Positions 10,001-17,269 of a DNA stretch of 64,000 nt are shown one piece after another. Under the pieces are notes generated by a model. It saw only the letters and a list, made by a program, of their open reading frames with translations, did no database searches and was not told where the DNA came from. Every line of letters starts with the position of its first letter. Within the stretch, counting starts at the first letter, position 1. The stretch is taken from the NCBI GenBank assembly GCA_937960895.1, contig CALCJD010000015.1:1-64000 (forward strand), read 5' to 3'. The position numbers were made by a program, and so were the translations under genes. This DNA comes from an uncultured Spartobacteria bacterium. GTDB taxonomy: Bacteria; Verrucomicrobiota; Verrucomicrobiia; Chthoniobacterales; Terrimicrobiaceae.

Positions 10001-10493
10001 GCGTTTGACGGGCACGCTGGCCCGGCCCGTGCCGGTGGGCCGGATCACCCTCTCCGATGCGCGCGCCTATTTTCCCTTCACCACGCTGCTCATTCCCGAG
10101 GGTTCGATCAGCTTCCTTGAAGACGCCCCGTGGGTTCCGCAACTCGACCTGCGCGGCAGCGCCCGGGCGCTGGAATACGAAGTGCAGGCCTACGCCGTCG
10201 GACCGCTCTTTGAGCGGCGGTTGATCCTTCGCACCGATCCGGGACTCCCCCAGGCCGACATCGTGAAGCTGCTGACCTCCGGCTTCACCCCGGACGTCCT
10301 TCTCCCGACCAAAGCCAAACTCGCGCTCCGTCCGTTTTCCCGTCAGCTCCAGGGCCCCGAGCGGCCCGCCACCCCCTCCCAGGAGCGCGCCCGGCTCTGG
10401 CAGACCCTCGCACTCGACGACACCTTCGAGGGATTCAGCCTGCTCGGGCCGCGGCTCAGCTACCTCTTCCGTTTCGTCGCACCGTCACGGTAA
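7089..10493 (+). CDS. tamB: TamB-like translocation/assembly protein
   Basis: 1134-aa envelope protein with one N-terminal membrane segment (about 19-36) and then a long series of beta-rich repeats (AsmA/DUF490-type), e.g. repeated LSGSVSGKPGAING and LTGTLARPVPVGRITL units. The C-terminal block (about 960-1075) has the TamB hallmark: ITLSDARAYFPFTTLLIPEG, then strands ending in TDPGLPQADIVKLLTSG. Proteins of this family bridge the periplasm as a hydrophobic groove and support outer-membrane protein insertion or phospholipid transport. The size is normal for the family. The TamA partner is not in the window. It is divergent from the MlaD-like gene. Confidence 0.85.
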   Translation: MSPSNATSASRRRRFPRRLLLLVLAVLALAVWFLHPPVVESLLRYVLERGADRAGLQLEIGTIQCHLARPIVATGVRLRSRDTGVSRTAAEIDRVVLTLNWPWRALLGDRRWIRFAAMENLRGVFDVGPLPADTRTDPDPAPAPARPAAPASSRLPYLPETLRISHASFAILVGHQSCVVRDFSAEFSEDALNAFSAAGAEIHVGPLHETFGAFKGITAWKNGVVHLADLLLRDGIQIENFEIDLATPGKLALTTKAGLFGGSLRGDLTLGEADAPATVSLWIAGTQLEPLVRFLGGGSETRGVLSEARLTFRGNPAQPLDGQASLRLLADDFRWKERGWESLQVGASLSGRRLSVSDFTLRQKENTLSLNGDLALMEKWSDLSRAPFLLNVSASIQNLGALAGLFGKPFDEMSGRMSLSGSVSGKPGAINGFLSAEGSQMGFRDRPVESGRLEVTFVNSEARVTQCELWSGLDYIRGKGSVQLQPPHQYSGEVQARVEDVAAYLGLLRTRNILPIRKGIAQIRWQGDGTATSHSGAFQIALDKFVSAFTPSGLTGRFAGTYSPQNIYFSGVELEQGPLRFSTRATLASSGVKLQDSVLRARGREIADADVFLPIDPFAFAAGRPLSQVLLADRPLYANVATRGALNVRDLLRLAGNDLPATGTLRFYLQASGNPAVPVVEGRLEGRGLGLDSESGKIPPTQLDAAIHVADGQARVTGEWKIPGSPTASFAMETPLAYRAENHGVSWRNPADTISGRLDIPRLDLRLLRPLFPHLRGLGGELSARIQAKGTAGRPLFEGGVLLANGQVTPPSLLPPIDQVQAAFKVSEREIVAEKITGRMGAGPFTASAGFLFEQNEKPAARLTFSGSGILLADEPGLRLPANIALEAVGNRESGLVRGSVHFTDAEFSKKLEVTPVLIPASTRTEPLPPPNFSADLPEFLSAWKLNVEVKNDGRFSLGGTGSLGQIVPDVRLTGTLARPVPVGRITLSDARAYFPFTTLLIPEGSISFLEDAPWVPQLDLRGSARALEYEVQAYAVGPLFERRLILRTDPGLPQADIVKLLTSGFTPDVLLPTKAKLALRPFSRQLQGPERPATPSQERARLWQTLALDDTFEGFSLLGPRLSYLFRFVAPSR

Positions 10494-10500
10494 TCCGCCA

Positions 10501-10528
10501 TTGCGCCCGACCCGCCGCCAGATAGTGT
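10501..10528 (+). promoter_or_regulatory. Candidate leaderless-type promoter of the 10536-13349 operon
   Basis: TTGCGC (10501-10506), a 16-base spacer and TAGTGT (10523-10528). The -10 ends 7 bases before ATG 10536, leaving almost no room for a leader, and no Shine-Dalgarno site is visible. Confidence 0.4.
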
Positions 10529-10535
10529 GAGTTTC

Positions 10536-11090
10536 ATGCGCGGAACATGGAAAATCCCGGTTTTGCTCGTCCTGATCTGGGCGGTCGCCGGAGGGGTCAT
10601 CCTCTGGACCCGGCAAAGCCGTCCCACCCCCGCCTCACTCGCCGCCTACATCGAAACACATCCCCTCGAATCGTTGCCCGCCGCGGAACGCGGCAGGGTG
10701 ATCGCCCGGGTGGCCGAACAGCTCAACCGCCTCAATTTCGACCAGCGCCAGGAACTGAGAAAACTCCGCGCCGACCGGCGCTTTTTCGAACAGATGACCC
10801 CGGAGGAGCGCAAACACTTCCTCGACCTCACCCTGCCCGAAGGTTTCCGTCAGCTCATGCTGGCCCTCAACAAAATGACCCCGGAGCAGCGGCAGAAACT
10901 GGTCCGGCGCGCGCTCGACGACCTCGAGCGGGACACCCCGGAGGTTCGCGAACGCGTCGACCGCACCGCCGTGCAGAAAATCATCTCGCAGGGCATGGAC
11001 GCCTTCTACCAGGAGGCCAGCGCGGACGTGAAACTGGACTTCGCCCCGGTCATCGAAAAACTGCAGCGCGCCACACAGGGCATGCCATGA
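10536..11090 (+). CDS. Membrane-anchored helical protein, unknown function
   Basis: 184 aa with one N-terminal membrane segment (about 6-24, PVLLVLIWAVAGGVILW) and a charged, helical periplasmic part. It contains two MTPEER/MTPEQR-like turns (near 86 and 110) inside Arg/Glu-rich helices. An in-frame GTG at 10527 gives three extra residues; ATG 10536 is preferred. Its stop overlaps the next start as ATGA, so it heads a four-gene coupled operon with a pseudopilin and an ABC exporter. I do not recognise the family; the TPEER-type helices resemble those of small periplasmic metal or stress proteins, but this is not enough for a name. Confidence 0.6.
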   Translation: MRGTWKIPVLLVLIWAVAGGVILWTRQSRPTPASLAAYIETHPLESLPAAERGRVIARVAEQLNRLNFDQRQELRKLRADRRFFEQMTPEERKHFLDLTLPEGFRQLMLALNKMTPEQRQKLVRRALDDLERDTPEVRERVDRTAVQKIISQGMDAFYQEASADVKLDFAPVIEKLQRATQGMP

Positions 11091-11605
11091 AACGCGCCTT
11101 CACCCTCGTCGAAGTTCTCGTCTCCCTCGGCGTCATCGCCCTCGTCGCGGCCATCGCCATTCCCTCGCTCCGCATCACCCAGGCCCGCGCGGAATCCGCC
11201 AAATGCGTGGGCCACCTCCGCTCGCTCGGCGTCGCACTCAACCTCTATCTCGCCGAAAACCGGATGATCATGCCCGACCTCGAAGCCGCCCGCGCGAGCA
11301 GGTCCGACGATGTTCCGGTGATCGACAACACCCTGGACGCCTACGTCGACGATCCGGCCGTTTTCACCTGTCCGGCCGGACGCGCCGTCGCGGCCCAAAC
11401 CGGGACGAGCTACTATTGGAACAGCGCGCTCCGCGGTCAGCCTGTGGCCTCACTGCGCCTCTTCTGGCTGGACGATCCCGGCAGGATTCCCGTTCTCCTG
11501 GACAAGGAGGGCTGGCACCGGTTCGTCAAGGACAGGGTCAACCACCTTTTCGCCGACGGCCACGTCACCAACGAACTCCGTCTCATTGTCGAGGAAGGCC
11601 GATGA
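11087..11605 (+). CDS. Type II secretion/type IV-like pseudopilin
   Basis: 172 aa. The N-terminus MKRAFTLVEVLVSLGVIALV is a class III prepilin leader with F-T-L-V-E and Glu at +5, although the residue before Phe is Ala instead of Gly. A hydrophobic helix and a globular C-terminal part follow, ending in FADGHVTNELRL, the DGHV motif common in Verrucomicrobiota and Planctomycetota pseudopilin-like proteins. It overlaps its neighbours by 4 bases on both sides. No secretion ATPase or secretin lies nearby, so it could belong to an assembly encoded elsewhere. Confidence 0.75.
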   Translation: MKRAFTLVEVLVSLGVIALVAAIAIPSLRITQARAESAKCVGHLRSLGVALNLYLAENRMIMPDLEAARASRSDDVPVIDNTLDAYVDDPAVFTCPAGRAVAAQTGTSYYWNSALRGQPVASLRLFWLDDPGRIPVLLDKEGWHRFVKDRVNHLFADGHVTNELRLIVEEGR

Positions 11606-12507
11606 CGATTGACCCCGGAAAAGCGGCCGCCCCCATGGTCCGCCTCGATCATCTTGCGAAATCCTTCCGCGGCCGCCCGGCGCTTCACGACCTCTCCCTG
11701 GAAATCCGGCGCGGGGAAATCTTCGGCCTGCTCGGTCACAACGGCGCGGGCAAAAGCACCACCTTCGGGCTCATGCTGGGACACCTGCATCCCGACGCCG
11801 GCGAGGCGTTCATCGCCGGACATTCCGTGCAGCGCGAGCGGGCGCGCGCCCTTTCCCGGGTGGGGGCGATTTTCGAAACCCCGGCCTTTTACGAATACCT
11901 GAGCGGCTGGCGGAACCTGCGCTTTTTGGTCTCGCTGAGCGGCCCCGTCCCCGACCGCCGGCTGCGGGAAATCGTCGACCTCGTGCGCCTCGGTGAACGC
12001 ATCCACGATCCCGTGCGCACCTACAGCCACGGCATGCGCCAGCGCCTCGCCCTCGCCCAGGCCCTGCTGCCGGATCCCGAGTTCGTCCTGCTGGACGAAC
12101 CCACCGAGGGTCTCGACCCGGAGGGCATCCACGAAATGCGCGACCTCATCCGCCGCCTTCGCGACGAACACGGCCTCACCGTCATGCTCTCCTCCCACCT
12201 TCTCAGCGAGGTCGAACAGCTCTGCGATCGCATCGCCATCCTGCACCGGGGACGGCTGGTCTTTTGCGGCGACTGGAAATCCGCCGATCCGCGCTGGACG
12301 CTCTCGGTGGACGACTGGACCGGGGCCGCCGCGGTTCTTGCCGCCGCCGGCGCCGTGGTGCGCGGTCCCTCGCAGATTTCGCTGCGGCCCGGAGCCGACA
12401 TCGCCGATGTCGTGGCCGCGCTGGTGGCGGCGGGCGTGAAGGTGCGGGGCGTGATCCCGGCCGGCACCACCCTGGAGGATTTTTACCTGGAACGCGTCGG
12501 ATCATGA
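11602..12507 (+). CDS. ABC transporter ATP-binding protein
   Basis: 301 aa. Walker A GHNGAGKSTT (about residues 47-56), signature YSHGMRQRLALAQAL (about 140-154) and Walker B VLLDEPTEGLD (about 165-175), with SSHLLSE switch His. About 70 extra C-terminal residues (after residue 230) resemble the regulatory tail of Ccm/Nod/Bcr-type exporter ATPases. It is coupled by ATGA overlaps to the pseudopilin upstream and the permease downstream. The substrate cannot be told from sequence; export is inferred from the ABC-2-type partner. Confidence 0.88.
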   Translation: MTIDPGKAAAPMVRLDHLAKSFRGRPALHDLSLEIRRGEIFGLLGHNGAGKSTTFGLMLGHLHPDAGEAFIAGHSVQRERARALSRVGAIFETPAFYEYLSGWRNLRFLVSLSGPVPDRRLREIVDLVRLGERIHDPVRTYSHGMRQRLALAQALLPDPEFVLLDEPTEGLDPEGIHEMRDLIRRLRDEHGLTVMLSSHLLSEVEQLCDRIAILHRGRLVFCGDWKSADPRWTLSVDDWTGAAAVLAAAGAVVRGPSQISLRPGADIADVVAALVAAGVKVRGVIPAGTTLEDFYLERVGS

Positions 12508-13349
12508 GCCTCTTCCTCCTCCAGCTCTCCGGCGAGCTCCGCAAACTCTTTGCGCGCAAACGCACCTTCATCGGCTTCGGCGCCTTCATCACCTTCGAGA
12601 TCGTCGTGCTCCTGCTGCTGCGCCTCGACCGGGTGCAGGGAGCCGTGCGCCGTGTCATCGAGCGCGCCGGCTTCGAAGCGGACCAATACCTCTCCGGCCT
12701 CACCCTCGGCTTCCTCATCGTCGTGTGGACCGTCCTTCTGCTCGAGGCACTCTACCTCGCTCTGGTGGCCGGGGACATCGTCGGCAAGGAGGTCGAGGAC
12801 GGCACGATGCGCATGATGCTCTGCCGTCCGGTCTCGCGCGGACGCCTCCTGCTGCTCAAGGCCCTCGCCAGCCTCCTGTACACCTTCATCCTCACGGTGT
12901 TTGTCACCGTCACCGCCCTGCTGGCCGGTTTCCTCAACAGCGGTCCCGGCGGGCTGTTTGTCTTCGCGCCCATGGAGGGCATCTTCGCCTTCCACGACTT
13001 CCGGTCCGGCCTGCTGCGCTACCTCGGCGCCATCCCGCTCCTTTCCCTCAGCCTCTGCACCATCACCGCCGTCGCCTTCTTCCTCTCCTGCCTCAACATG
13101 AAACCCGCCGCGGCGACCGTGGTGACGCTTTCCCTTCTTTTCGCCGACACCATCCTCAAAAACATCCCCTACTTCGAAAGCATCCGCGGGTGGTTTCTCA
13201 CCATGAAAATGACCGCCTGGGTGCGCGTTTTCGAATACCGCATCCCCTGGGATTCCCTGATCGAGGACTACACCTGGCTCACGGCCATCAACGCCACCCT
13301 TTTTCTGCTTGCCTGGCAGGTCTTTTCCCGGCGCGATTTCAAGTCATGA
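12504..13349 (+). CDS. ABC-2-type transporter permease
   Basis: 281 aa with six likely membrane segments: about 22-42, 72-92, 128-148 (LLYTFILTVFVTVTALLAGFL), 178-198, 205-225 and 260-275. GDIVGKEVEDGTMRMMLCRPVSR (about 92-114) is the cytoplasmic coupling region typical of ABC-2 exporters of the NatB/ABC-2 family. The start overlaps the ATPase stop by 4 bases. It is the last gene of the 10536-13349 operon. Confidence 0.82.
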   Translation: MSLFLLQLSGELRKLFARKRTFIGFGAFITFEIVVLLLLRLDRVQGAVRRVIERAGFEADQYLSGLTLGFLIVVWTVLLLEALYLALVAGDIVGKEVEDGTMRMMLCRPVSRGRLLLLKALASLLYTFILTVFVTVTALLAGFLNSGPGGLFVFAPMEGIFAFHDFRSGLLRYLGAIPLLSLSLCTITAVAFFLSCLNMKPAAATVVTLSLLFADTILKNIPYFESIRGWFLTMKMTAWVRVFEYRIPWDSLIEDYTWLTAINATLFLLAWQVFSRRDFKS

Positions 13350-13401
13350 GACCATCCATCCGGACGAAAATCCGCCGCCCCCGACAATCCCACTTCCCAT
13401 C

Positions 13402-13429
13402 GTGACAACCCCCGCGTCGCATTTGTAAT
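13402..13429 (+). promoter_or_regulatory. Candidate leaderless-type promoter of yicC-gmk
   Basis: GTGACA (13402-13407), a 16-base spacer and TGTAAT (13424-13429). Only 8 bases (CTCCCGCG) separate the -10 from ATG 13438, and there is no ribosome-binding site. Confidence 0.45.
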
Positions 13430-13437
13430 CTCCCGCG

Positions 13438-14304
13438 ATGAAAAGCATGACCGGCCATGGACGCGGCGAGGCCGCCGTGAAGGGCGTTCGCGCCGTCGTC
13501 GAGTGCTTTTCCGTCAATCGCAAGCAGGGCGAGGTCGCCGTCTCCGTGCCCCGTGAGCTCTCGTGGCTCGAACCGCACGTGCGCGAGGACGTGCTCAAAC
13601 GCGTGGCCCGCGGCAAGGTGCAGGTTTCGGTCGTGGTCGAAAACACCCCGGGTGCATCCGCCCCGCTCATCGACGAAACCCGCGCCGCCGATTTCCTCCG
13701 GCAGGCCCGGGCGCTGCAGAAAAAACTCGGCCTCGGCGGCGAAATCCGCCTGGAAACCGTCCTGGCCGCCCCCGGCGTGCTGAAGTCCGGCGGCGTCGAC
13801 GACCGCGACATCCTTCCCGCCGTGAAGAAAGCCCTCGCCGCCGCGCTCGACGACCTTCTCGTCATGCGCACCCGGGAAGGCCGCCACCTCAAGAAGGAAC
13901 TCGCCCGCAGCGCCGGGCAGCTGGCCGCCCTGGTGAAAAAGGTCCGCGCCCTCGCCCCCGGCGTACCCAAACGCCAGCGCGAAAACCTGCAGCGCCGCCT
14001 CGCCGCCGCCAACCTTCCCGTCGATCTCCTCGATCCGCGGCTGGTCACGGAAATCGCCGTCTTCGCCGAACGCTGCGACATCACGGAGGAACTCACCCGG
14101 CTGGAAAGCCACCTTGCGCAACTGCGCGAAAATCTGGAAAGTGACGGTCCCGTGGGACGCACGCTGGAATTTCTCACCCAGGAAATGGCCCGCGAGTGGA
14201 ACACGACCGGCGCCAAGGCCAACGATGCGGAAATTTCCCGCCTCGTGGTGGAAGCAAAATCCCAACTCGACAGGCTGCGTGAGCAGCTCGCGAACATTGA
14301 ATAA
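13438..14304 (+). CDS. yicC: YicC-family endoribonuclease
   Basis: 288 aa, a normal length. It begins MKSMTGHGRGEAA, the nearly invariant YicC start, and ends with the conserved C-terminal block (LEFLTQEMAREWNTTGAKAND and SQLDRLREQLANIE), which carries the acidic and Asn residues typical of the family. YicC proteins are cytoplasmic RNases involved in small-RNA turnover. As in many bacteria the gene sits immediately before gmk, and its last two codons overlap the gmk start. Confidence 0.92.
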   Translation: MKSMTGHGRGEAAVKGVRAVVECFSVNRKQGEVAVSVPRELSWLEPHVREDVLKRVARGKVQVSVVVENTPGASAPLIDETRAADFLRQARALQKKLGLGGEIRLETVLAAPGVLKSGGVDDRDILPAVKKALAAALDDLLVMRTREGRHLKKELARSAGQLAALVKKVRALAPGVPKRQRENLQRRLAAANLPVDLLDPRLVTEIAVFAERCDITEELTRLESHLAQLRENLESDGPVGRTLEFLTQEMAREWNTTGAKANDAEISRLVVEAKSQLDRLREQLANIE

Positions 14305-14908
14305 GACCTTTCGACGTACCGGCGTTCTTTTTGTCCTCTCCGCCCCCTCGGGGGCGGGGAAAACCACCCTTTGCACCGCCCTGCGGCACAAACCCGATTT
14401 TGTGTACGCGGTGTCCTGCACCACCCGCCCGCCGCGCCCCGGCGAAATCGAAGGCGAGGATTATTTCTTCCTGACCGACGAGGAATTCGACCGCCGCGTC
14501 GCGGCCGGCGAATTCCTAGAGCATGCCGTCGTGCACGGCCGCAAATACGGCACGCTCAAGAAGCTCGTGGTCGACAATCTCGTGAAGGGCATCGACGTGC
14601 TCATCGACATCGACACCAAGGGCGCCGAAACCATCCGCAAGTGCGGCGACCCCTTCATCCTCGACGCCCTCGCCGACGTCTTCATCATGCCCCCCAACCT
14701 CGAGGAACTCCGCCGCCGCCTCATCAAACGCGGCACGGAAACCGAGGAACAGATCGCCACGCGCCTCGCCAACGCCGCCGCGGAGATGGAACGCTGGCAG
14801 GAATACAAATACACCATCATCAGCGGCTCGACGGAGGAGGACATCGAAAAGTTCCGCGGCGTGATGCGCGCGGAACGCTACCTCAGCCGCCGCCTCCGCC
14901 GCGAATAA
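14297..14908 (+). CDS. gmk: Guanylate kinase
   Basis: 203 aa, the usual length. P-loop SAPSGAGKTT (about 15-24), GMP-binding SCTTRPPRPGEIEGEDYFF (about 44-62), and the lid region with an RRLIKRGTET segment are all present. It phosphorylates GMP to GDP with ATP. No ATG or GTG fits between the end of yicC and the P-loop; TTG 14297 gives an eight-base overlap with the yicC stop and a natural N-terminus, so a TTG start is proposed. Translation is probably coupled to yicC. Confidence 0.93.
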   Translation: MNKTFRRTGVLFVLSAPSGAGKTTLCTALRHKPDFVYAVSCTTRPPRPGEIEGEDYFFLTDEEFDRRVAAGEFLEHAVVHGRKYGTLKKLVVDNLVKGIDVLIDIDTKGAETIRKCGDPFILDALADVFIMPPNLEELRRRLIKRGTETEEQIATRLANAAAEMERWQEYKYTIISGSTEEDIEKFRGVMRAERYLSRRLRRE

Positions 14909-14918
14909 CCCCCCCGCC

Positions 14919-15497
14919 ATGGAAGAGGAACTCCCCGCTCCGCAACCTTCCGGCCCGAAAACCATCCTCCTCGGCGTCTGCGGCTCCATCGCGGCCTACA
15001 AGGCCGCCGATCTCACCAGCAAACTGGTCAAACGCGGACACGAGGTCTTCGTCATCCTCACCCAGAACGCCACGCAGTTTGTCGGCGCCATGACCTTCCA
15101 GACGCTCTCGCGTCATCCGGTCACCACCGGCGTCTTCGACGAACGCGATTCGTGGCGCCCCACCCACATCGACCTTGCCGATCGCGCGGATCTTTTCCTC
15201 ATCGCGCCCGCCACCGCCAACATTCTCGCCAAACTCGCACACGGCATCGCCGACGACGCCCTCACGTCCATCGCCCTTGCCACCCGCGCCCCGTTTCTCA
15301 TCGCCCCCGCCATGAACGGAAAGATGTGGCTGCATGAGGCGACGCAGCAAAACGTCGCCACACTCAAGGCGCGCGGCGCGGAATTTCTCGCTCCGGGGGA
15401 GGGATTGCTCGCCTGCGGATACGAAGGAGTCGGACGTCTCCGCGACGTCGACGAAATCGCCGCCAAGGCTGATGAAATCTTGCTTCGCGGCGCATAA
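14919..15497 (+). CDS. coaC: Phosphopantothenoylcysteine decarboxylase (stand-alone CoaC)
   Basis: 192 aa, only the flavoprotein half of the usual bifunctional CoaBC. The FMN-binding GVCGSIAAYKA (about 19-29), the catalytic-His region THIDLADRADLFLIAPAT, and the substrate-clamp PAMNGKMW and Cys-containing GLLACGYEGVGR segments are all visible. It decarboxylates 4'-phosphopantothenoylcysteine in coenzyme A synthesis. The CoaB synthetase domain is absent and no coaB gene lies in the window, so the ligase must be encoded elsewhere. It follows gmk by 10 bp and is probably in the same transcript. Confidence 0.88.
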   Translation: MEEELPAPQPSGPKTILLGVCGSIAAYKAADLTSKLVKRGHEVFVILTQNATQFVGAMTFQTLSRHPVTTGVFDERDSWRPTHIDLADRADLFLIAPATANILAKLAHGIADDALTSIALATRAPFLIAPAMNGKMWLHEATQQNVATLKARGAEFLAPGEGLLACGYEGVGRLRDVDEIAAKADEILLRGA

Positions 15498-15554
15498 GCC
15501 CCGCGGGGACGGAAACAATTCGCAAAAAAAATCAAGCGAAAATCGCAAAAATTC

Positions 15555-15607
15555 GTTGACGAATTGTCAACAGGGAATTATTCACAGCGCATCGAAAGTT
15601 ATTCACA
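15555..15607 (+). promoter_or_regulatory. Promoter with inverted repeat and two DnaA boxes ahead of the H1-like gene
   Basis: In a short AT-rich gap lie GTTGAC-GAATT-GTCAAC (15555-15571, 6-bp inverted arms) and a sigma70-like pair TTGACG (15556-15561), 17 bases, TATTCA (15579-15584). Two perfect DnaA boxes TTATTCACA sit at 15578-15586 and 15599-15607 in the same orientation, 21 bp (two helical turns) apart. The first box covers the -10 and the second lies just past the expected start site, a layout that would allow DnaA to control this promoter. Confidence 0.5.
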
Positions 15608-15654
15608 TGATTTTCACACTTTTCGCATCCGCGAGTGGAAAGGGGGGATAACGA

Positions 15655-15825
15655 ATGCCAGTTAAGAAGAAAGCACCCGCCAAGAAAGCTCCGGCCAAGA
15701 AGGCAGCTCCGGCCAAGAAGAAGGCTCCTGCCAAAAAAGCGGCTCCTGCCAAGAAGGCCGTGAAGAAAGCGGTGGCCAAGAAACCCGCCGCCAAAAAGCC
15801 CGCTGCTAAGAAGGCTAAAAAATAA
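15655..15825 (+). CDS. Histone-H1-like Lys/Ala/Pro-rich DNA-binding protein
   Basis: 56 aa made almost wholly of Lys, Ala, Pro and a few Val: MPVKKKAPAKK followed by repeated PAKKA units. This is the composition of eukaryotic H1 tails and of bacterial H1-like nucleoid proteins (Hc1-type, AlgP tails). It would bind DNA or RNA through charge. A strong ribosome site (AAGGGGGG at 15640-15647) precedes the ATG and a perfect terminator follows, so it is a monocistronic, probably abundant product. The repeats make the exact length prone to change by slippage. Confidence 0.85.
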   Translation: MPVKKKAPAKKAPAKKAAPAKKKAPAKKAAPAKKAVKKAVAKKPAAKKPAAKKAKK

Positions 15826-15858
15826 CCCGTTATCCGCCTCGGGCGAATAACAAAAGCG

Positions 15859-15896
15859 ATTTGGGAGAGGCCGAAAGGCTTCTCCCAAATTTTTTT
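15859..15896 (+). terminator. Rho-independent terminator of the H1-like gene
   Basis: A 14-position stem with one mismatch (ATTTGGGAGAGGCC and GGCTTCTCCCAAAT) closes a GAAA tetraloop and runs into a T tract at 15890-15896, 33 bp after the stop codon. Confidence 0.92.
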
Positions 15897-16026
15897 ATAT
15901 TTACGGGTACTACGGGTAGGGACCCGGAAGGGGCTTCCCGAATTACCCCGAAATACACGCGCCGGTTTTCCCCCTCCCCTTGAAATAGAGATTTCGCTTT
16001 TCCCCCAATTTCCTACAACGAAGGGC

Positions 16027-16773
16027 GTGTCTGAGTATCTGCATTCCGCCATGGAGGCCGCCCGCGCGGCCGGAGGACTTTTGCGCGCCAATTTCGGGCG
16101 TCCGCTCAATGTCGACGCCAACGAGGCGCACGACATCAAGCTGGAGCTGGACCGCCGCAGCCAGGAATTGATCGAATCCCTTCTGCTGGGACGTTATCCC
16201 GACCACGCCATTTACGGCGAGGAGGGCGTGCGGGGCGACGCGAACAGCGAGTTTCAGTGGGTGATCGACCCCATCGACGGCACGGTGAACTTTTTTTACG
16301 GTGTGCCGCATTTTGCGATTTCCATCGCCCTGCGCCGCGCGGGCCGCATCATCGTCGGAGTGATTTACGATCCCATGCGGGAGGAGCTCTGGGCGGTGGA
16401 GGAAAACGGCACGCCGACGCTCAACGGCCGGCCCATTGCGGTGAGCACGCGCACCCAGCTTTCGGAGGCGGTTGTTTCCGTGGGCGTGGCGAAATCCCTC
16501 GATTCCATCAACCGCGGCCTGCCCCTCTTCGAGCGCATGGCCCGGTCGGCCAAGAAATGCCGCATGATGGGCAGCGCCGCGCTCGACATCGCCTATGTCG
16601 CCACGGGTCGCCTCGACGCCTACATCGAAAGCACCATCAGCCTCTGGGATGTCGCGGCGGGACTCCTTCTCGTCGAACGCGCCGGAGGAAAGGTTCTCCT
16701 CGAGCCCCACGAAAGTGCGCCGGAGAAGTACTCCATCGTGGCGACCAGCGGACAAATCGATCTCGGACTCTGA
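16027..16773 (+). CDS. suhB: Inositol-monophosphatase-family phosphatase
   Basis: 248 aa, standard for the family. Metal-binding motifs are present: YGEEG (about 61-65), DPIDGTVNF (about 81-89) and WDVAAG (about 207-212). It hydrolyses inositol phosphates or a related sugar phosphate with Mg2+; some homologues also act as antitermination factors, so the exact role is open. GTG 16027 gives the usual N-terminus (short helix with AARAAGGLL); the alternative ATG at 16051 would cut into it. It is followed 2 bp later by ispF. Confidence 0.85.
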   Translation: MSEYLHSAMEAARAAGGLLRANFGRPLNVDANEAHDIKLELDRRSQELIESLLLGRYPDHAIYGEEGVRGDANSEFQWVIDPIDGTVNFFYGVPHFAISIALRRAGRIIVGVIYDPMREELWAVEENGTPTLNGRPIAVSTRTQLSEAVVSVGVAKSLDSINRGLPLFERMARSAKKCRMMGSAALDIAYVATGRLDAYIESTISLWDVAAGLLLVERAGGKVLLEPHESAPEKYSIVATSGQIDLGL

Positions 16774-16775
16774 CC

Positions 16776-17255
16776 ATGGTGGCCTGCGGCATTGGTTACG
16801 ACGTGCACCGCTTCGCGGAGGGACGGCCCCTCGTGCTGGGCGGCGTGACGATTCCCCATCCCGTCGGTTTGGACGGGCATTCGGACGCCGATGTGCTCTG
16901 TCATGCCATCGCCGACGCCCTCCTCGGCGCGGCGGGGGAACCCGACATCGGCCATCTCTTTCCCAACACCGACGAATCGATCCGCGGCATCAGCAGCCTG
17001 GAGATCATCCGCATCGTGCGGGAGCGGATCCTGGCAAAAGGGGTGGATGTCCACAACATCGACGCGACGGTGATCGCCGAGGCGCCGAAAATCGGTCCGC
17101 ACCTCGCGGCCATGAAGGAAAACCTGGCCCGCGTGCTCAACATCCCCGTGGATTGTGTCGGCATCAAGGCCACCACCAACGAAATGATGGGCTTCGTCGG
17201 CCGACGGGAGGGCATCGCCGCCCTCGCGGTGGCGGCGGTGAACCGTCCGGCCTGA
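16776..17255 (+). CDS. ispF: 2-C-methyl-D-erythritol 2,4-cyclodiphosphate synthase
   Basis: 159 aa, the normal length. It converts CDP-ME 2-phosphate to MEcPP in the non-mevalonate isoprenoid pathway. Metal ligands D and H are in GIGYDVHRF (about 5-13) and the third His in HSDADVLCHA (about 37-46); DIGHLFPNTD and IKATTNEMMGFVGRREG complete the family pattern. The start is 2 bp after the phosphatase stop. The organism therefore uses the MEP pathway. Confidence 0.96.
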   Translation: MVACGIGYDVHRFAEGRPLVLGGVTIPHPVGLDGHSDADVLCHAIADALLGAAGEPDIGHLFPNTDESIRGISSLEIIRIVRERILAKGVDVHNIDATVIAEAPKIGPHLAAMKENLARVLNIPVDCVGIKATTNEMMGFVGRREGIAALAVAAVNRPA

Positions 17256-17269
17256 CCCCCGTTTTTCCC

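Noticed and set aside
15498..15654. Possible replication origin because of AT-richness and DnaA boxes
   Set aside because: Only two boxes, no dnaA, dnaN or gidA nearby and no long AT-rich unwinding element; promoter control is a simpler reading.
15655..15825. Lys-rich repeat region as a CRISPR-like or satellite array
   Set aside because: The repeats are codon-level AAG/GCC/CCG units in one open frame with ribosome site and terminator, so it is a protein gene.
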